A stretch of DNA of 9,796 bases from a bacterium (GTDB lineage: Bacteria > Spirochaetota > JAHITG01), in NCBI GenBank assembly GCA_028711675.1, contig JAQTRT010000098.1, positions 1-9,796 of the forward strand, given 5' to 3'. Position numbers and translations under genes: made by a program. The notes below the pieces were generated by a model. It was given only the letters and a program-made list of their open reading frames with translations. It searched no databases and was not told the DNA's origin. This document shows, piece after piece, positions 1-6,078 of this stretch (position 1 is its first letter; each line of letters opens with the position of its first letter).

Positions 1-1398
1 TTTACCAATATAAACGCGGGTCTTATCGGGATCGGCCTGGGGAGCGGGGGGAGATGTGGTATAGCCTGGGGAGATTATGACAATGACGGCGACCTGGACC
101 TGGCAGCTGCCGGTGATTATGGGCCTTCCGGTATCCCGGGGCTTTCGAAGATATACCGCAATAACGGAGGAGGAAGTTTTACGGATACCGGAGCAGGAAT
201 TATCAATATCGCTTTTTGCAGTGTGGCGTGGGGAGACTATGATAATGACGGTGATCTGGACCTGGTTGTCGCGGGTTCTACAGGCGAGGCCACTTTAAAA
301 TTATACCGTAATGACATGAATGCGCGTTTTACCGTAAAATCCAGACTGCTCAGTGTGAATGCCAGCAGCGCAGCCTGGGGTGATTATGATAAGGATGGCG
401 ACCTGGACCTTCTTATCAGTGGTGCAAAAGTACCTGGAGGACAAAGAACCAATATAATATACCGGAACAATAACGGTAATCTTGTTAATATCAATGCAAA
501 CCTTATGGGTGTTTCCTATGGCAGTGTAGCGTGGGGGGATTACGATAATGACGGCGATCTGGACCTGGCATGCTGCGGCATGAAGACAGGGAGCAGCGGT
601 GTTACAAATATTATATACCGGAATACAGGCGGCAGATTCACGAATATTTTAGCCGGACTCATCGGCCTCAGTTCCAGCAGCTGTGCCTGGGGAGATTATG
701 ACAATGACGGGGACCTGGACCTGGCTGCTGCAGGGATGAAATTCAACGGTGTGAACAGGACTAATATCATCTATCGCAATGACGGTAACGGAGTTTTTGT
801 GAACATCAATGCCGGTCTTGTTAAAGTTTACGGCTGCAGTGTAACCTGGGCAGATTATGATAATGATGCTGACCTGGACCTGGTTGTGGCAGGTAATAGT
901 TTGAGTGGGAAGGTCACAAAAATATATCGAAATAATGGTGGTGGAAATTTCTCGGATGTGGGCGCAGGTCTTATCGGCGTTGATAAATGCAGCACAGCCT
1001 GGGGGGATTATGACAATGACGGCGATTTGGACCTGGCTCTGGCAGGCGAAAGCGCAGGCGGAAATACCACGAGAATATACCGTAACGACGGCAGCGGAAG
1101 TTTTATGGATATCGGAGCAGGGCTTACAGGTGTTTCTTCCTGCAATATTACCTGGGGAGATTATGACAATGACGGGGACCTTGACCTGCTTGTAGCAGGG
1201 GATGCCGGCGCATCAACGTATACAAGCATATTATACCGCAATAACGGGGACGGAAGTTTCACGGATGCCGGCGCGGGGCTTCTCGGTGTCTCCTATTGCA
1301 GTATAGCCTGGGGGGATTATGACAACGACGGTTATCAGGACCTGGCTGTTGCCGGCCTGAATGCATTTAGCTCTCTGACAAATATCCTATATAAAAAC
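1..1398 (+). repeat. Nine tandem FG-GAP/VCBS coding repeats
   Basis: The W of the WGDYDNDGDLDL motif falls at bases 67, 229, 376, 532, 688, 847, 1000, 1153 and 1309, a period of 147-162 nt (mean about 155 nt, 52 residues). Each unit reads roughly F-x-(D/N)-I-x-A-G-L-x-G-V-x-x-C-S-x-A-W-G-D-Y-D-N-D-G-D-L-D-L-x-x-A-G, then T-x-I-Y-R-N. The aspartates of the DxDxDGxxDL loop match the Ca2+ site of FG-GAP/VCBS propeller blades. Unit 6 is degenerate (ADYDNDADLDL) and unit 9 is altered (NDGYQDL). Stretches of about 25 nt are identical between units 1 and 5, so the array is still recent at DNA level. More units probably lie upstream of the window. Confidence 0.93.
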
Positions 1399-3828
1399 AT
1401 GAGTTTTACCAATGTGAAACAAGGATTGCCCAATGATCAGACCTGGATGAGCTTTATATCAAACCAGACCCCCGGTTATCCGGCTGATAACCAATATACT
1501 TTTAAATACAGGATCAGGGACAATGAATCGGATAAGGCAAAGATCGTCAAGGTCCAGTATTCCGTTGACAACAGGAAATGGCAGGATGCCGATGTCTCCG
1601 GCACACTGGATAATATCACGACGTCATCCGGCGGGACCGTGAATTATTTTTCCTGGAACGCCAATGCTATTGCTGAAGACCTGGTCGCGGGCCAGAACGT
1701 CCTTCTACGGGTATTAACAACGTCTTATTTCAGTAAAAAGGTCCCGTCAGCAGATCCCATCAGGTCGGCAGGCCCGATCCTGTACGGTTCCCATTGTTAT
1801 CAGCTTTCCGTGCCGATCAGGGTGAACGGGGCACCCCAGTGCAAGATCACTTCGCCTGTCTCTGTTGATACCCCTTATGACAAGGTCTCGGGGACCGTGA
1901 ACATCTACGGATATGCCTATGACGATAATTTCAGCGGTTACCAGCTTTATTACGGAGCAGGCGTGAATCCTTCCGCGTGGGTCCAGTTCGGAACAAGCAC
2001 CTCCAAAGTCCCGCCCTTTGAACAGCTCGGTACGCTGAATACCGCCTCTTTGGCGAACGGGACTTATTCCCTGAGGATCACGGCCAACGATACCACGGCC
2101 AAGACAAGGGATTCCTGGAGCAACGTCAATAACAGGGTCCGCATCCAGGTCGTGAACGTCCCCGCAGCCGCCTCTTCTGTCAATAATACCTACCCCACGA
2201 ACAACCAGCAGGACGTTGCCCTGAACACGCCGGTCATTGTCCGTTTTTCCGATAAGCTGAATCCCAACACTGTCACTCCCTCATCTATAAGATTATATGA
2301 CGGTGTGGATTATGTCAGCGGTTTGATCCATTATAATGATTTTAACCAGTGCCTTATCTTTACGCCGGATAATAACCTTTCCGGGAACAGGGATTATGTG
2401 GCTTTTGTCTCTTCCGAACTGCAGAATATCTACGGTATTCCCATGGGCAGGGAGAATACATTCAAGTTCAGGACTACGGTCTATTATCCGGACAAGGTAT
2501 CGTCCGTGTATCCGGCCGCGACCCAGCCCGATGTCGAACTGGATCCGGATATCAGGATCCGTTATTCGGACGGGACTTTATCGGGTTCATCGTTCAGCAA
2601 CGGTATGGAGATCAGGCCTGTCATGCGGACGCCTGTCCCTGATTATTCTTTCGCGGGATACAGCAACAGCGGTTTTATTGCGGAGTATACCAATACCACA
2701 GGATATCTGGACAATACAGTCTATATCGTGACATTGAAGCCGCAGATCCTCGATAAAGGGTACTATACCTGGTATTTCGTGACCCGGGATACGATCCAGT
2801 GTGTTGTTGATACGGAAAATTCGTCCCCCGGGCCGGATGAAACTTTTGTGGACCTGAACAAGAAGATCGCGGTGCGGTTCAATAAGTCGATGAACTATAA
2901 TATGCTGACAACCGGATATGTGTATCTGTTAAAAGGCGCTGACAAGGTGAACTGCAAGGTCACGTATTCCGAAGCGGACAGGGAAGCGTATATCACGCCT
3001 ATCGAGCCCCTGGAACAGTTCACCCTGTACACAATTTTTGTTTCCGGCGAGATATGCGATTTCGGCGGTATGGAACTGGGCCGGGATTATCAGTGGAGCT
3101 TCCGGACAGCCGTCATTGTCAATAAGGACGGCGCCAGGGTCTCGACAGCAGACGGGAAACTGGACCTTGTCATAGGCCCCCATGCTCTGGATTATGAAAC
3201 GACCGTGCAGATCAGCAGGCTGGACTGTACCGCTGTACCGGTCCTTGATAAACCCAACTGCACGCTTGTCTGCGGCGCCATATACCGTTTCGATCCCGTG
3301 GGCACAAAGCTGAAAAAACGCATCACCGTATCCATAGGGTATGGTGATACGGATATCACGGGTATGGACGAGAGCAGGCTCTCCCTGTATTGTTACCGCA
3401 GCGGGCAGTGGGAACGCATCGGAGGAACGGTTGACAGGACGAAGAACAGGGTTGATGCCGTGATCGATGAGTTCAGCGTTGCGGCGCTTGTGGAGGATAA
3501 GAACGATTATTCCGGGGAACTGGAGAAAGTGATCGTGGACTGCCAGCCCAGGGTCTTTGATCCCGGTGAGTGGGTGACAGCCCGGATATCCTTTGAATTG
3601 CCCAAACAGGCCAGGTACAGCGTCATGGTCTATAATATGGCCGGGAAACTGGTGGATGTACTGGCTGAGAATGTGCAGGGAGTACCGGGCCAGAACGTGG
3701 TCTACTGGGACGGCAGGAACCTGAAAGGGAAAAAAACGCCCAACAGCATGTATATCATCGCTCTGGTCATTGATGACAGCAGTAAAAAGGTGAAAAAGAC
3801 CAAGACTGTGGTGGTGCTGGAGAATTGA
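1..3828 (+). CDS. Large secreted/surface protein: FG-GAP (VCBS) repeats, Ig-like domains, FlgD-like C-terminus (5' partial)
   Basis: The frame is open from base 1, so the N-terminus and signal peptide lie outside the window. 1275 residues are visible, ending at TGA 3826-3828. Residues 1 to about 465 hold nine FG-GAP/VCBS repeats of about 52 residues with the Ca2+-loop motif WGDYDNDGDLDL. Residues about 490-720 look like two Ig/fibronectin-like beta domains. Three SbsA-type Ig-like (Big_5) domains follow at about 727-826, 830-930 and 934-1038, with motifs such as 'LNTPVIVRFSDKLNP' and 'LNKKIAVRFNKSMN'. A ZU5-like domain occupies about 1041-1165 ('GKLDLVIGPHAL'). A FlgD-like Ig domain at about 1176-1275 ends the protein ('VYNMAGKLVDVL', 'VVYWDGRNLKGKKTPN'). 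This layout is typical of exported adhesive or matrix proteins, and the C-terminal domain often serves as a sorting or anchoring module. The ligand is unknown. A GTG at 223 lies inside repeat 2 and is not the real start. The gene converges on murB with a 10-nt gap. Confidence 0.9.
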   Translation, partial: FTNINAGLIGIGLGSGGRCGIAWGDYDNDGDLDLAAAGDYGPSGIPGLSKIYRNNGGGSFTDTGAGIINIAFCSVAWGDYDNDGDLDLVVAGSTGEATLKLYRNDMNARFTVKSRLLSVNASSAAWGDYDKDGDLDLLISGAKVPGGQRTNIIYRNNNGNLVNINANLMGVSYGSVAWGDYDNDGDLDLACCGMKTGSSGVTNIIYRNTGGRFTNILAGLIGLSSSSCAWGDYDNDGDLDLAAAGMKFNGVNRTNIIYRNDGNGVFVNINAGLVKVYGCSVTWADYDNDADLDLVVAGNSLSGKVTKIYRNNGGGNFSDVGAGLIGVDKCSTAWGDYDNDGDLDLALAGESAGGNTTRIYRNDGSGSFMDIGAGLTGVSSCNITWGDYDNDGDLDLLVAGDAGASTYTSILYRNNGDGSFTDAGAGLLGVSYCSIAWGDYDNDGYQDLAVAGLNAFSSLTNILYKNMSFTNVKQGLPNDQTWMSFISNQTPGYPADNQYTFKYRIRDNESDKAKIVKVQYSVDNRKWQDADVSGTLDNITTSSGGTVNYFSWNANAIAEDLVAGQNVLLRVLTTSYFSKKVPSADPIRSAGPILYGSHCYQLSVPIRVNGAPQCKITSPVSVDTPYDKVSGTVNIYGYAYDDNFSGYQLYYGAGVNPSAWVQFGTSTSKVPPFEQLGTLNTASLANGTYSLRITANDTTAKTRDSWSNVNNRVRIQVVNVPAAASSVNNTYPTNNQQDVALNTPVIVRFSDKLNPNTVTPSSIRLYDGVDYVSGLIHYNDFNQCLIFTPDNNLSGNRDYVAFVSSELQNIYGIPMGRENTFKFRTTVYYPDKVSSVYPAATQPDVELDPDIRIRYSDGTLSGSSFSNGMEIRPVMRTPVPDYSFAGYSNSGFIAEYTNTTGYLDNTVYIVTLKPQILDKGYYTWYFVTRDTIQCVVDTENSSPGPDETFVDLNKKIAVRFNKSMNYNMLTTGYVYLLKGADKVNCKVTYSEADREAYITPIEPLEQFTLYTIFVSGEICDFGGMELGRDYQWSFRTAVIVNKDGARVSTADGKLDLVIGPHALDYETTVQISRLDCTAVPVLDKPNCTLVCGAIYRFDPVGTKLKKRITVSIGYGDTDITGMDESRLSLYCYRSGQWERIGGTVDRTKNRVDAVIDEFSVAALVEDKNDYSGELEKVIVDCQPRVFDPGEWVTARISFELPKQARYSVMVYNMAGKLVDVLAENVQGVPGQNVVYWDGRNLKGKKTPNSMYIIALVIDDSSKKVKKTKTVVVLEN

Positions 3829-3838
3829 GGTTGGCGTT

Positions 3839-4723
3839 TTAAAAATTGAAGAATTTGATCTCGGGCTCCAGTATGATGCCGGACATTTTATGTACTTCTC
3901 CCCGGATCACGTCCATGAGCTGGGACACATCCCGGGCTGAGGCCTTTCCCCTGTTGATGATGAAGTTGGCATGCTTCCGGGATACTTCCGCACCGCCGAT
4001 ACGGAAACCCTTTAACCCGGCTTTTTCGATAAGGGTGCCCGCAAAATTATTCTCCGGTCTTTTAAAGATACTTCCACAAGAAGGGTATTCCAGAGGTTGA
4101 TTCTTTTGCCGTTTTTTCAGGATATCACGTCTTATCTTTAAAAGGTCCTTTTTTTGCCCTTTTTTTAGGCGCAGTTTCGCTTCCAGAATGATATATTTTT
4201 CAAGGGGCTCTGCTTTTCTGTATGTGAAGTTTATCTCTTTTTTAAGGAGTGTCCTGAAACGGCCCAGGTGTGTCAGGACCTTCACCCATTCCACACAATC
4301 GCCGATCTCGGAACCGAACGCGCCGGCATTCATGACCAGCGCGCCGCCGATACTGCCCGGTATGCCGGAAAGTTTTTCCAGTCCTTTGAAAGAATTCCCG
4401 ATGCAGAGATCAACGGCCGTGTCAAGGGCCAGGGAAGCGCCTGCCGTCACCCCGTCTTTTTCCAGCTGGATATAATTGGTAAAGCCTTTCAGGCTGATGA
4501 GAGTGCCTTTGTACATTCGGTCATTGAAAAGGATGTTGGACGCGTTGCCTACGATATAATAATCCGAATTTGTTTCCCGGGCTTGTTTCAGGAACCGGAG
4601 AAGGCCTGAAATATCTCCCGGGATATAGTACGAACGCGCTATGCCGCCGATCCGGAACGAGCTGATCCTTTTTATGCTGAAATTCCTGATCAGAAGGCCG
4701 TCCGGTCCTGTTGTTTTCATCAT
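3839..4723 (-). CDS. murB: UDP-N-acetylenolpyruvoylglucosamine reductase MurB
   Basis: MurB is a cytoplasmic FAD enzyme that reduces UDP-GlcNAc-enolpyruvate to UDP-MurNAc with NADPH, the second committed step of peptidoglycan synthesis. Numbering from a possible TTG at 4756 (305 aa), visible motifs are FRIGG (34-38), the FAD-binding 'VGNASNIL' (69-76), 'GIPGSIGGALVMNAGAFG' (131-148), 'FTYRKA' (177-182) and 'YPSCGSIFKRP' (224-234) with the proton-donor Ser229. C-terminal 'LEPEIKFF' (296-303) holds the candidate catalytic Glu. The compact length and PSxGS form fit the type II (Bacillus-like) family. The usual YRxS is YRKA here. I prefer the ATG at 4723 (294 aa; a second ATG is at 4720): the TTG lies against the flagellin terminator with no ribosome site, and residues 1-12 carry no family motif. 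A promoter-like sequence overlaps those codons. Confidence 0.95.
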   Translation of the reverse strand: MMKTTGPDGLLIRNFSIKRISSFRIGGIARSYYIPGDISGLLRFLKQARETNSDYYIVGNASNILFNDRMYKGTLISLKGFTNYIQLEKDGVTAGASLALDTAVDLCIGNSFKGLEKLSGIPGSIGGALVMNAGAFGSEIGDCVEWVKVLTHLGRFRTLLKKEINFTYRKAEPLEKYIILEAKLRLKKGQKKDLLKIRRDILKKRQKNQPLEYPSCGSIFKRPENNFAGTLIEKAGLKGFRIGGAEVSRKHANFIINRGKASARDVSQLMDVIRGEVHKMSGIILEPEIKFFNF

Positions 4724-4728
4724 GGTCA

Positions 4729-4756
4729 ATAATATATCCTGAAAATCGGATTTCAA
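4729..4756 (-). promoter_or_regulatory. Candidate sigma70-type promoter for murB
   Basis: On the minus strand, TTGAAA (4756-4751, 5/6 to TTGACA) is followed by a 16-nt spacer and TATTAT (4734-4729, 5/6 to TATAAT). Only five bases separate the -10 box from ATG 4723, so transcription would begin at or inside the tandem ATGs at 4723 and 4720, giving a leaderless or nearly leaderless mRNA. It sits just after the flagellin terminator, where a separate murB promoter is needed. No experimental support. Confidence 0.4.
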
Positions 4757-4758
4757 AT

Positions 4759-4782
4759 AAAAAAGGCCGCCCGAAGGCGGCC
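4759..4782 (-). terminator. Rho-independent terminator of the flagellin gene
   Basis: Read on the minus strand, GGCCGCC (4782-4776), loop TTCG (4775-4772) and GGCGGCC (4771-4765) form a perfect 7-bp GC stem closed by a C(UUCG)G tetraloop. Six T residues follow (4764-4759), then ATTTG. It begins about 35 nt after the flagellin stop. On the plus strand only three T follow the stem, so it works chiefly in the flagellin direction. Confidence 0.9.
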
Positions 4783-4792
4783 TTTATACACG

Positions 4793-4801
4793 AAGGAGGT
4801 G
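4793..4801 (-). promoter_or_regulatory. Anti-Shine-Dalgarno-like sequence in the flagellin 3' UTR
   Basis: The flagellin mRNA 3' UTR reads CACCTCCTT, between the stop codon (4817) and the terminator. This is the anti-SD sequence of 16S rRNA, and it is perfectly complementary over 9 nt to AAGGAGGTG in the leader of the same gene (5747-5739). It matches the SD proper (AAGGAGGAG, 5705-5697) with one mismatch. The sequence is certain. A role in sequestering the leader is inference. Confidence 0.35.
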
Positions 4802-4816
4802 CAAACGCGCTAATTT

Positions 4817-5689
4817 CTATCCAAGTAACTTGAGCACCGACTGCGGCTTCATGTTCGCCTGGGCCAGCATCGCTGTTCCGGATTGGATAAGGATCTGGTC
4901 TCTGACGAACTTCACCATACTTTCAGCCATATCAGCATCCCTGATCCTGGATTCCGCGGCCTGGGTATTCTCGTAGGCAACCATGATGCCTTTCGCGGTA
5001 TGTTCCAGTCTGTTATAGTATGCTCCCAGGTCGGCTCTCTGTTTGGAAATTTTCTGTAACCCTTTGTCGATCATGCCCAGGACCACATTGGCCTTTCCGG
5101 GCGTGCTGATACTGATGAACGTGGCTGTCTCGGGATTGCCGATAGGGCTCTTTAATCCGAGACCCTGTGTACTCATCGTGCCGATGAATACCTGCTCTCT
5201 CTGGTCCATATTGGCTCCCACATGGAACCACATACTGGCTGTCGGCATGCCGCCTCTGGACGGATCGGCAAACCTTCCTGTCAGGACCGTAAGAGTGTTG
5301 AACTGTCCCTGGGAACCGATACGGTCGATCTCATCGATCAGCTCGGAAACCTCAACCTGGATCTGCATACGGTCCTCGTCGGTGTAGATCCCGTTGGACG
5401 ACTGAACGGCCAGTTCCCTTATCCTCTGGAGGATATCATGCGTTTCCTGCATGTACCCTTCAATGGTCTGGATAAAGGACATTCCGTCCTCGGTGTTCCT
5501 TTCCGCCATACGCAAACCTCTGATCTGGGTCCGCATTTTTTCAGATACGGCCAGACCGGATGCGTCGTCCCCTGCTCTGTTGATCCTCATGCCTGAGGAG
5601 AGCTTTTCGATGTCTTTGTTCACTTCCCAGTCATTGAATTTCAACACCCTGTGTGCGTAAATCGCACTTAGGTTGTGATTGATAATCAT
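4817..5689 (-). CDS. Flagellin, FlaB-like core filament protein
   Basis: Structural subunit of the flagellar filament, 290 aa, exported by the flagellar type III apparatus. The N-terminal D0/D1 domain covers about residues 1-140: 'MIINHNLSAIYAHR', 'LSSGMRINRAGDDASGLAVS' (30-49), 'LQRIRELAVQSSNG' (87-100) and 'FNTLTVLTGRF' (130-140). The C-terminal D1/D0 domain is about 205-290: 'KQRADLGAYYNRLE', 'ESRIRDADMA' (246-255), 'GTAMLAQANMKPQSVLKLLG'. Only about 65 residues join them, so the variable D2/D3 domains are missing. The middle holds 'MWFHVGANMDQREQVFIGTM', which I recognise from spirochaete FlaB and related flagellins. A strong SD (AAGGAGG, 9 nt before ATG) supports the start. The gene appears monocistronic, with a terminator just downstream. 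No other flagellar gene is in the window. FlaB would be the symbol if the spirochaete affinity is confirmed. Confidence 0.96.
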   Translation of the reverse strand: MIINHNLSAIYAHRVLKFNDWEVNKDIEKLSSGMRINRAGDDASGLAVSEKMRTQIRGLRMAERNTEDGMSFIQTIEGYMQETHDILQRIRELAVQSSNGIYTDEDRMQIQVEVSELIDEIDRIGSQGQFNTLTVLTGRFADPSRGGMPTASMWFHVGANMDQREQVFIGTMSTQGLGLKSPIGNPETATFISISTPGKANVVLGMIDKGLQKISKQRADLGAYYNRLEHTAKGIMVAYENTQAAESRIRDADMAESMVKFVRDQILIQSGTAMLAQANMKPQSVLKLLG

Positions 5690-5696
5690 ACTTAGA

Positions 5697-5748
5697 CTCC
5701 TCCTTGACTACTTAAAGTTCCCTCCGTGAAATGATTGACACCTCCTTT
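5697..5748 (-). promoter_or_regulatory. Flagellin leader with SD and three ANGGA (CsrA-type) motifs
   Basis: Within 52 nt the leader carries AAAGGAGGTG (5748-5739), CACGGAGGGA (5728-5719) and CAAGGAGGAG (5706-5697). The last is the actual SD, 9 nt before ATG 5689. All three contain ANGGA, the core recognised by CsrA, and the SD-proximal site matches CARGGANG. In Bacillus and other flagellated bacteria CsrA represses flagellin translation through leader sites overlapping the SD and is antagonised by FliW (established). Its operation here is inferred. The upstream copies could instead be ribosome standby sites. Confidence 0.5.
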
Positions 5749-5763
5749 AAAGTCTTACTTCAT

Positions 5764-5790
5764 TCATCGTAAAATGAAAAAAATCCTTGA
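5764..5790 (-). promoter_or_regulatory. Weak sigma28-like flagellin promoter candidate
   Basis: On the minus strand TCAAGGAT (5790-5783), 11 nt, then TACGATGA (5771-5764) matches the FliA consensus TAAAGTTT-N11-GCCGATAA at 10 of 16 positions with correct spacing. Transcription would start near 5757, leaving a leader of about 65 nt that just includes the three GGA motifs. The match is partial, and the region is AT-rich enough to offer other -10-like sequences. Confidence 0.28.
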
Positions 5791-5849
5791 ATTAAATGTG
5801 ATTCCATATAGTTTTTAATAGTTTATAATATATTTGGTAATTTTTTCAG

Positions 5850-5995
5850 CCGGCATATATTTCTCTTTTTCTCATTCTCGGGCGCCATCCATGGCGCCCT
5901 CCGAGGGGAACCGTACCCCAGAGGGCACCTTCGGCTGTTTTTACCTCCTGTAAAAACCACACGGTTCCAAACCGAAAAAGAGAAATATATGCCGG
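5850..5995. repeat. 146-bp inverted-repeat element with perfect 22-bp ends (MITE-like or structured RNA)
   Basis: Bases 5850-5871 (beginning CCGGCATATATTTCTC) are the exact reverse complement of 5974-5995. Inside are a 9-bp palindromic arm pair GGGCGCCAT/ATGGCGCCC (5880-5888/5891-5899), GGAACCGT/ACGGTTCC (5907-5914/5961-5968), a GGGG/CCCC hairpin (5905-5919), GCCCTC/GAGGGC (5896-5901/5921-5926) and an 8-bp hairpin GTTTTTAC/GTAAAAAC with loop CTCCT (5937-5957). The centre is GC-rich within AT-rich flanks. No T-tract follows either arm, so it is not a simple terminator. TCA lies one base outside the left arm (5846-5848) and directly after the right arm (5996-5998), a possible but weak 3-bp target duplication. 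It lies between the divergent flagellin and lolC/E genes and supports no coding gene. A 70-aa minus-strand reading frame across it (5823-6035) is explained by the palindromic sequence. Confidence 0.85.
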
Positions 5996-6078
5996 TCATA
6001 CTTGCTAATTGCTTATATCCTTTGTCAAATTTCACTTTACTTGTCTTTTTTATTTATTACTATTTATACAGTAAATTT

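Larger units (their letters stand above)
5690..6078. other. Divergent intergenic region between flagellin and lolC/E
   Basis: These 389 bp without a gene hold, in order, the flagellin leader (5690-5750), an AT-rich stretch probably containing the flagellin promoter (5750-5849), the 22-bp-arm inverted-repeat element (5850-5995), and an AT-rich stretch before lolC/E (5996-6078). In the last part TTGTCT (6041-6046) and TATACA (6065-6070), 18 nt apart, are a weak promoter-like pair ending nine bases before the lolC/E ATG. I see no convincing tRNA or small ORF. Confidence 0.7.

Noticed and set aside
77..298. Overlapping frames within the FG-GAP array (for example 77-298 and 905-1195)
   Set aside because: These are shadow frames kept open by the repeated motif. 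The protein frame runs continuously from base 1 to 3828.
3826..3841. Terminator between the surface-protein gene and murB
   Set aside because: The 10-nt convergent gap has no hairpin, only a short TTTTAAAAA stretch.
4791..4815. Plus-strand AAGGAGGTG as a ribosome-binding site for a plus-strand gene
   Set aside because: It is followed only by GTG CAA ACG CGC TAA, so there is no gene to serve. It is better read as an anti-SD on the flagellin strand.
5043..5660. Long plus-strand frames opposite the flagellin gene
   Set aside because: They are antisense shadows of a gene with unmistakable flagellin homology, with no SD and no recognisable domain.
5872..5973. Match to a known riboswitch class
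   Set aside because: I compared the core from memory with c-di-GMP, glycine, cobalamin, TPP and ydaO-type consensus sequences and found no convincing match.
5850..5995. Simple bidirectional intrinsic terminator
   Set aside because: Neither arm is followed by a T-tract in its own direction, and both adjacent genes start, not end, next to the element.
5823..6035. 70-codon minus-strand reading frame through the inverted-repeat element
   Set aside because: It is explained by the palindromic repeat, has no SD, matches no domain I recognise, and runs through both 22-bp arms.
5989..6078. Upstream ATG extending the LolC/E permease by 30 residues
   Set aside because: The ATG lies inside the right arm of the inverted repeat without a ribosome site, and family members begin at the equivalent of MKKLELFIAMRYF (6079).
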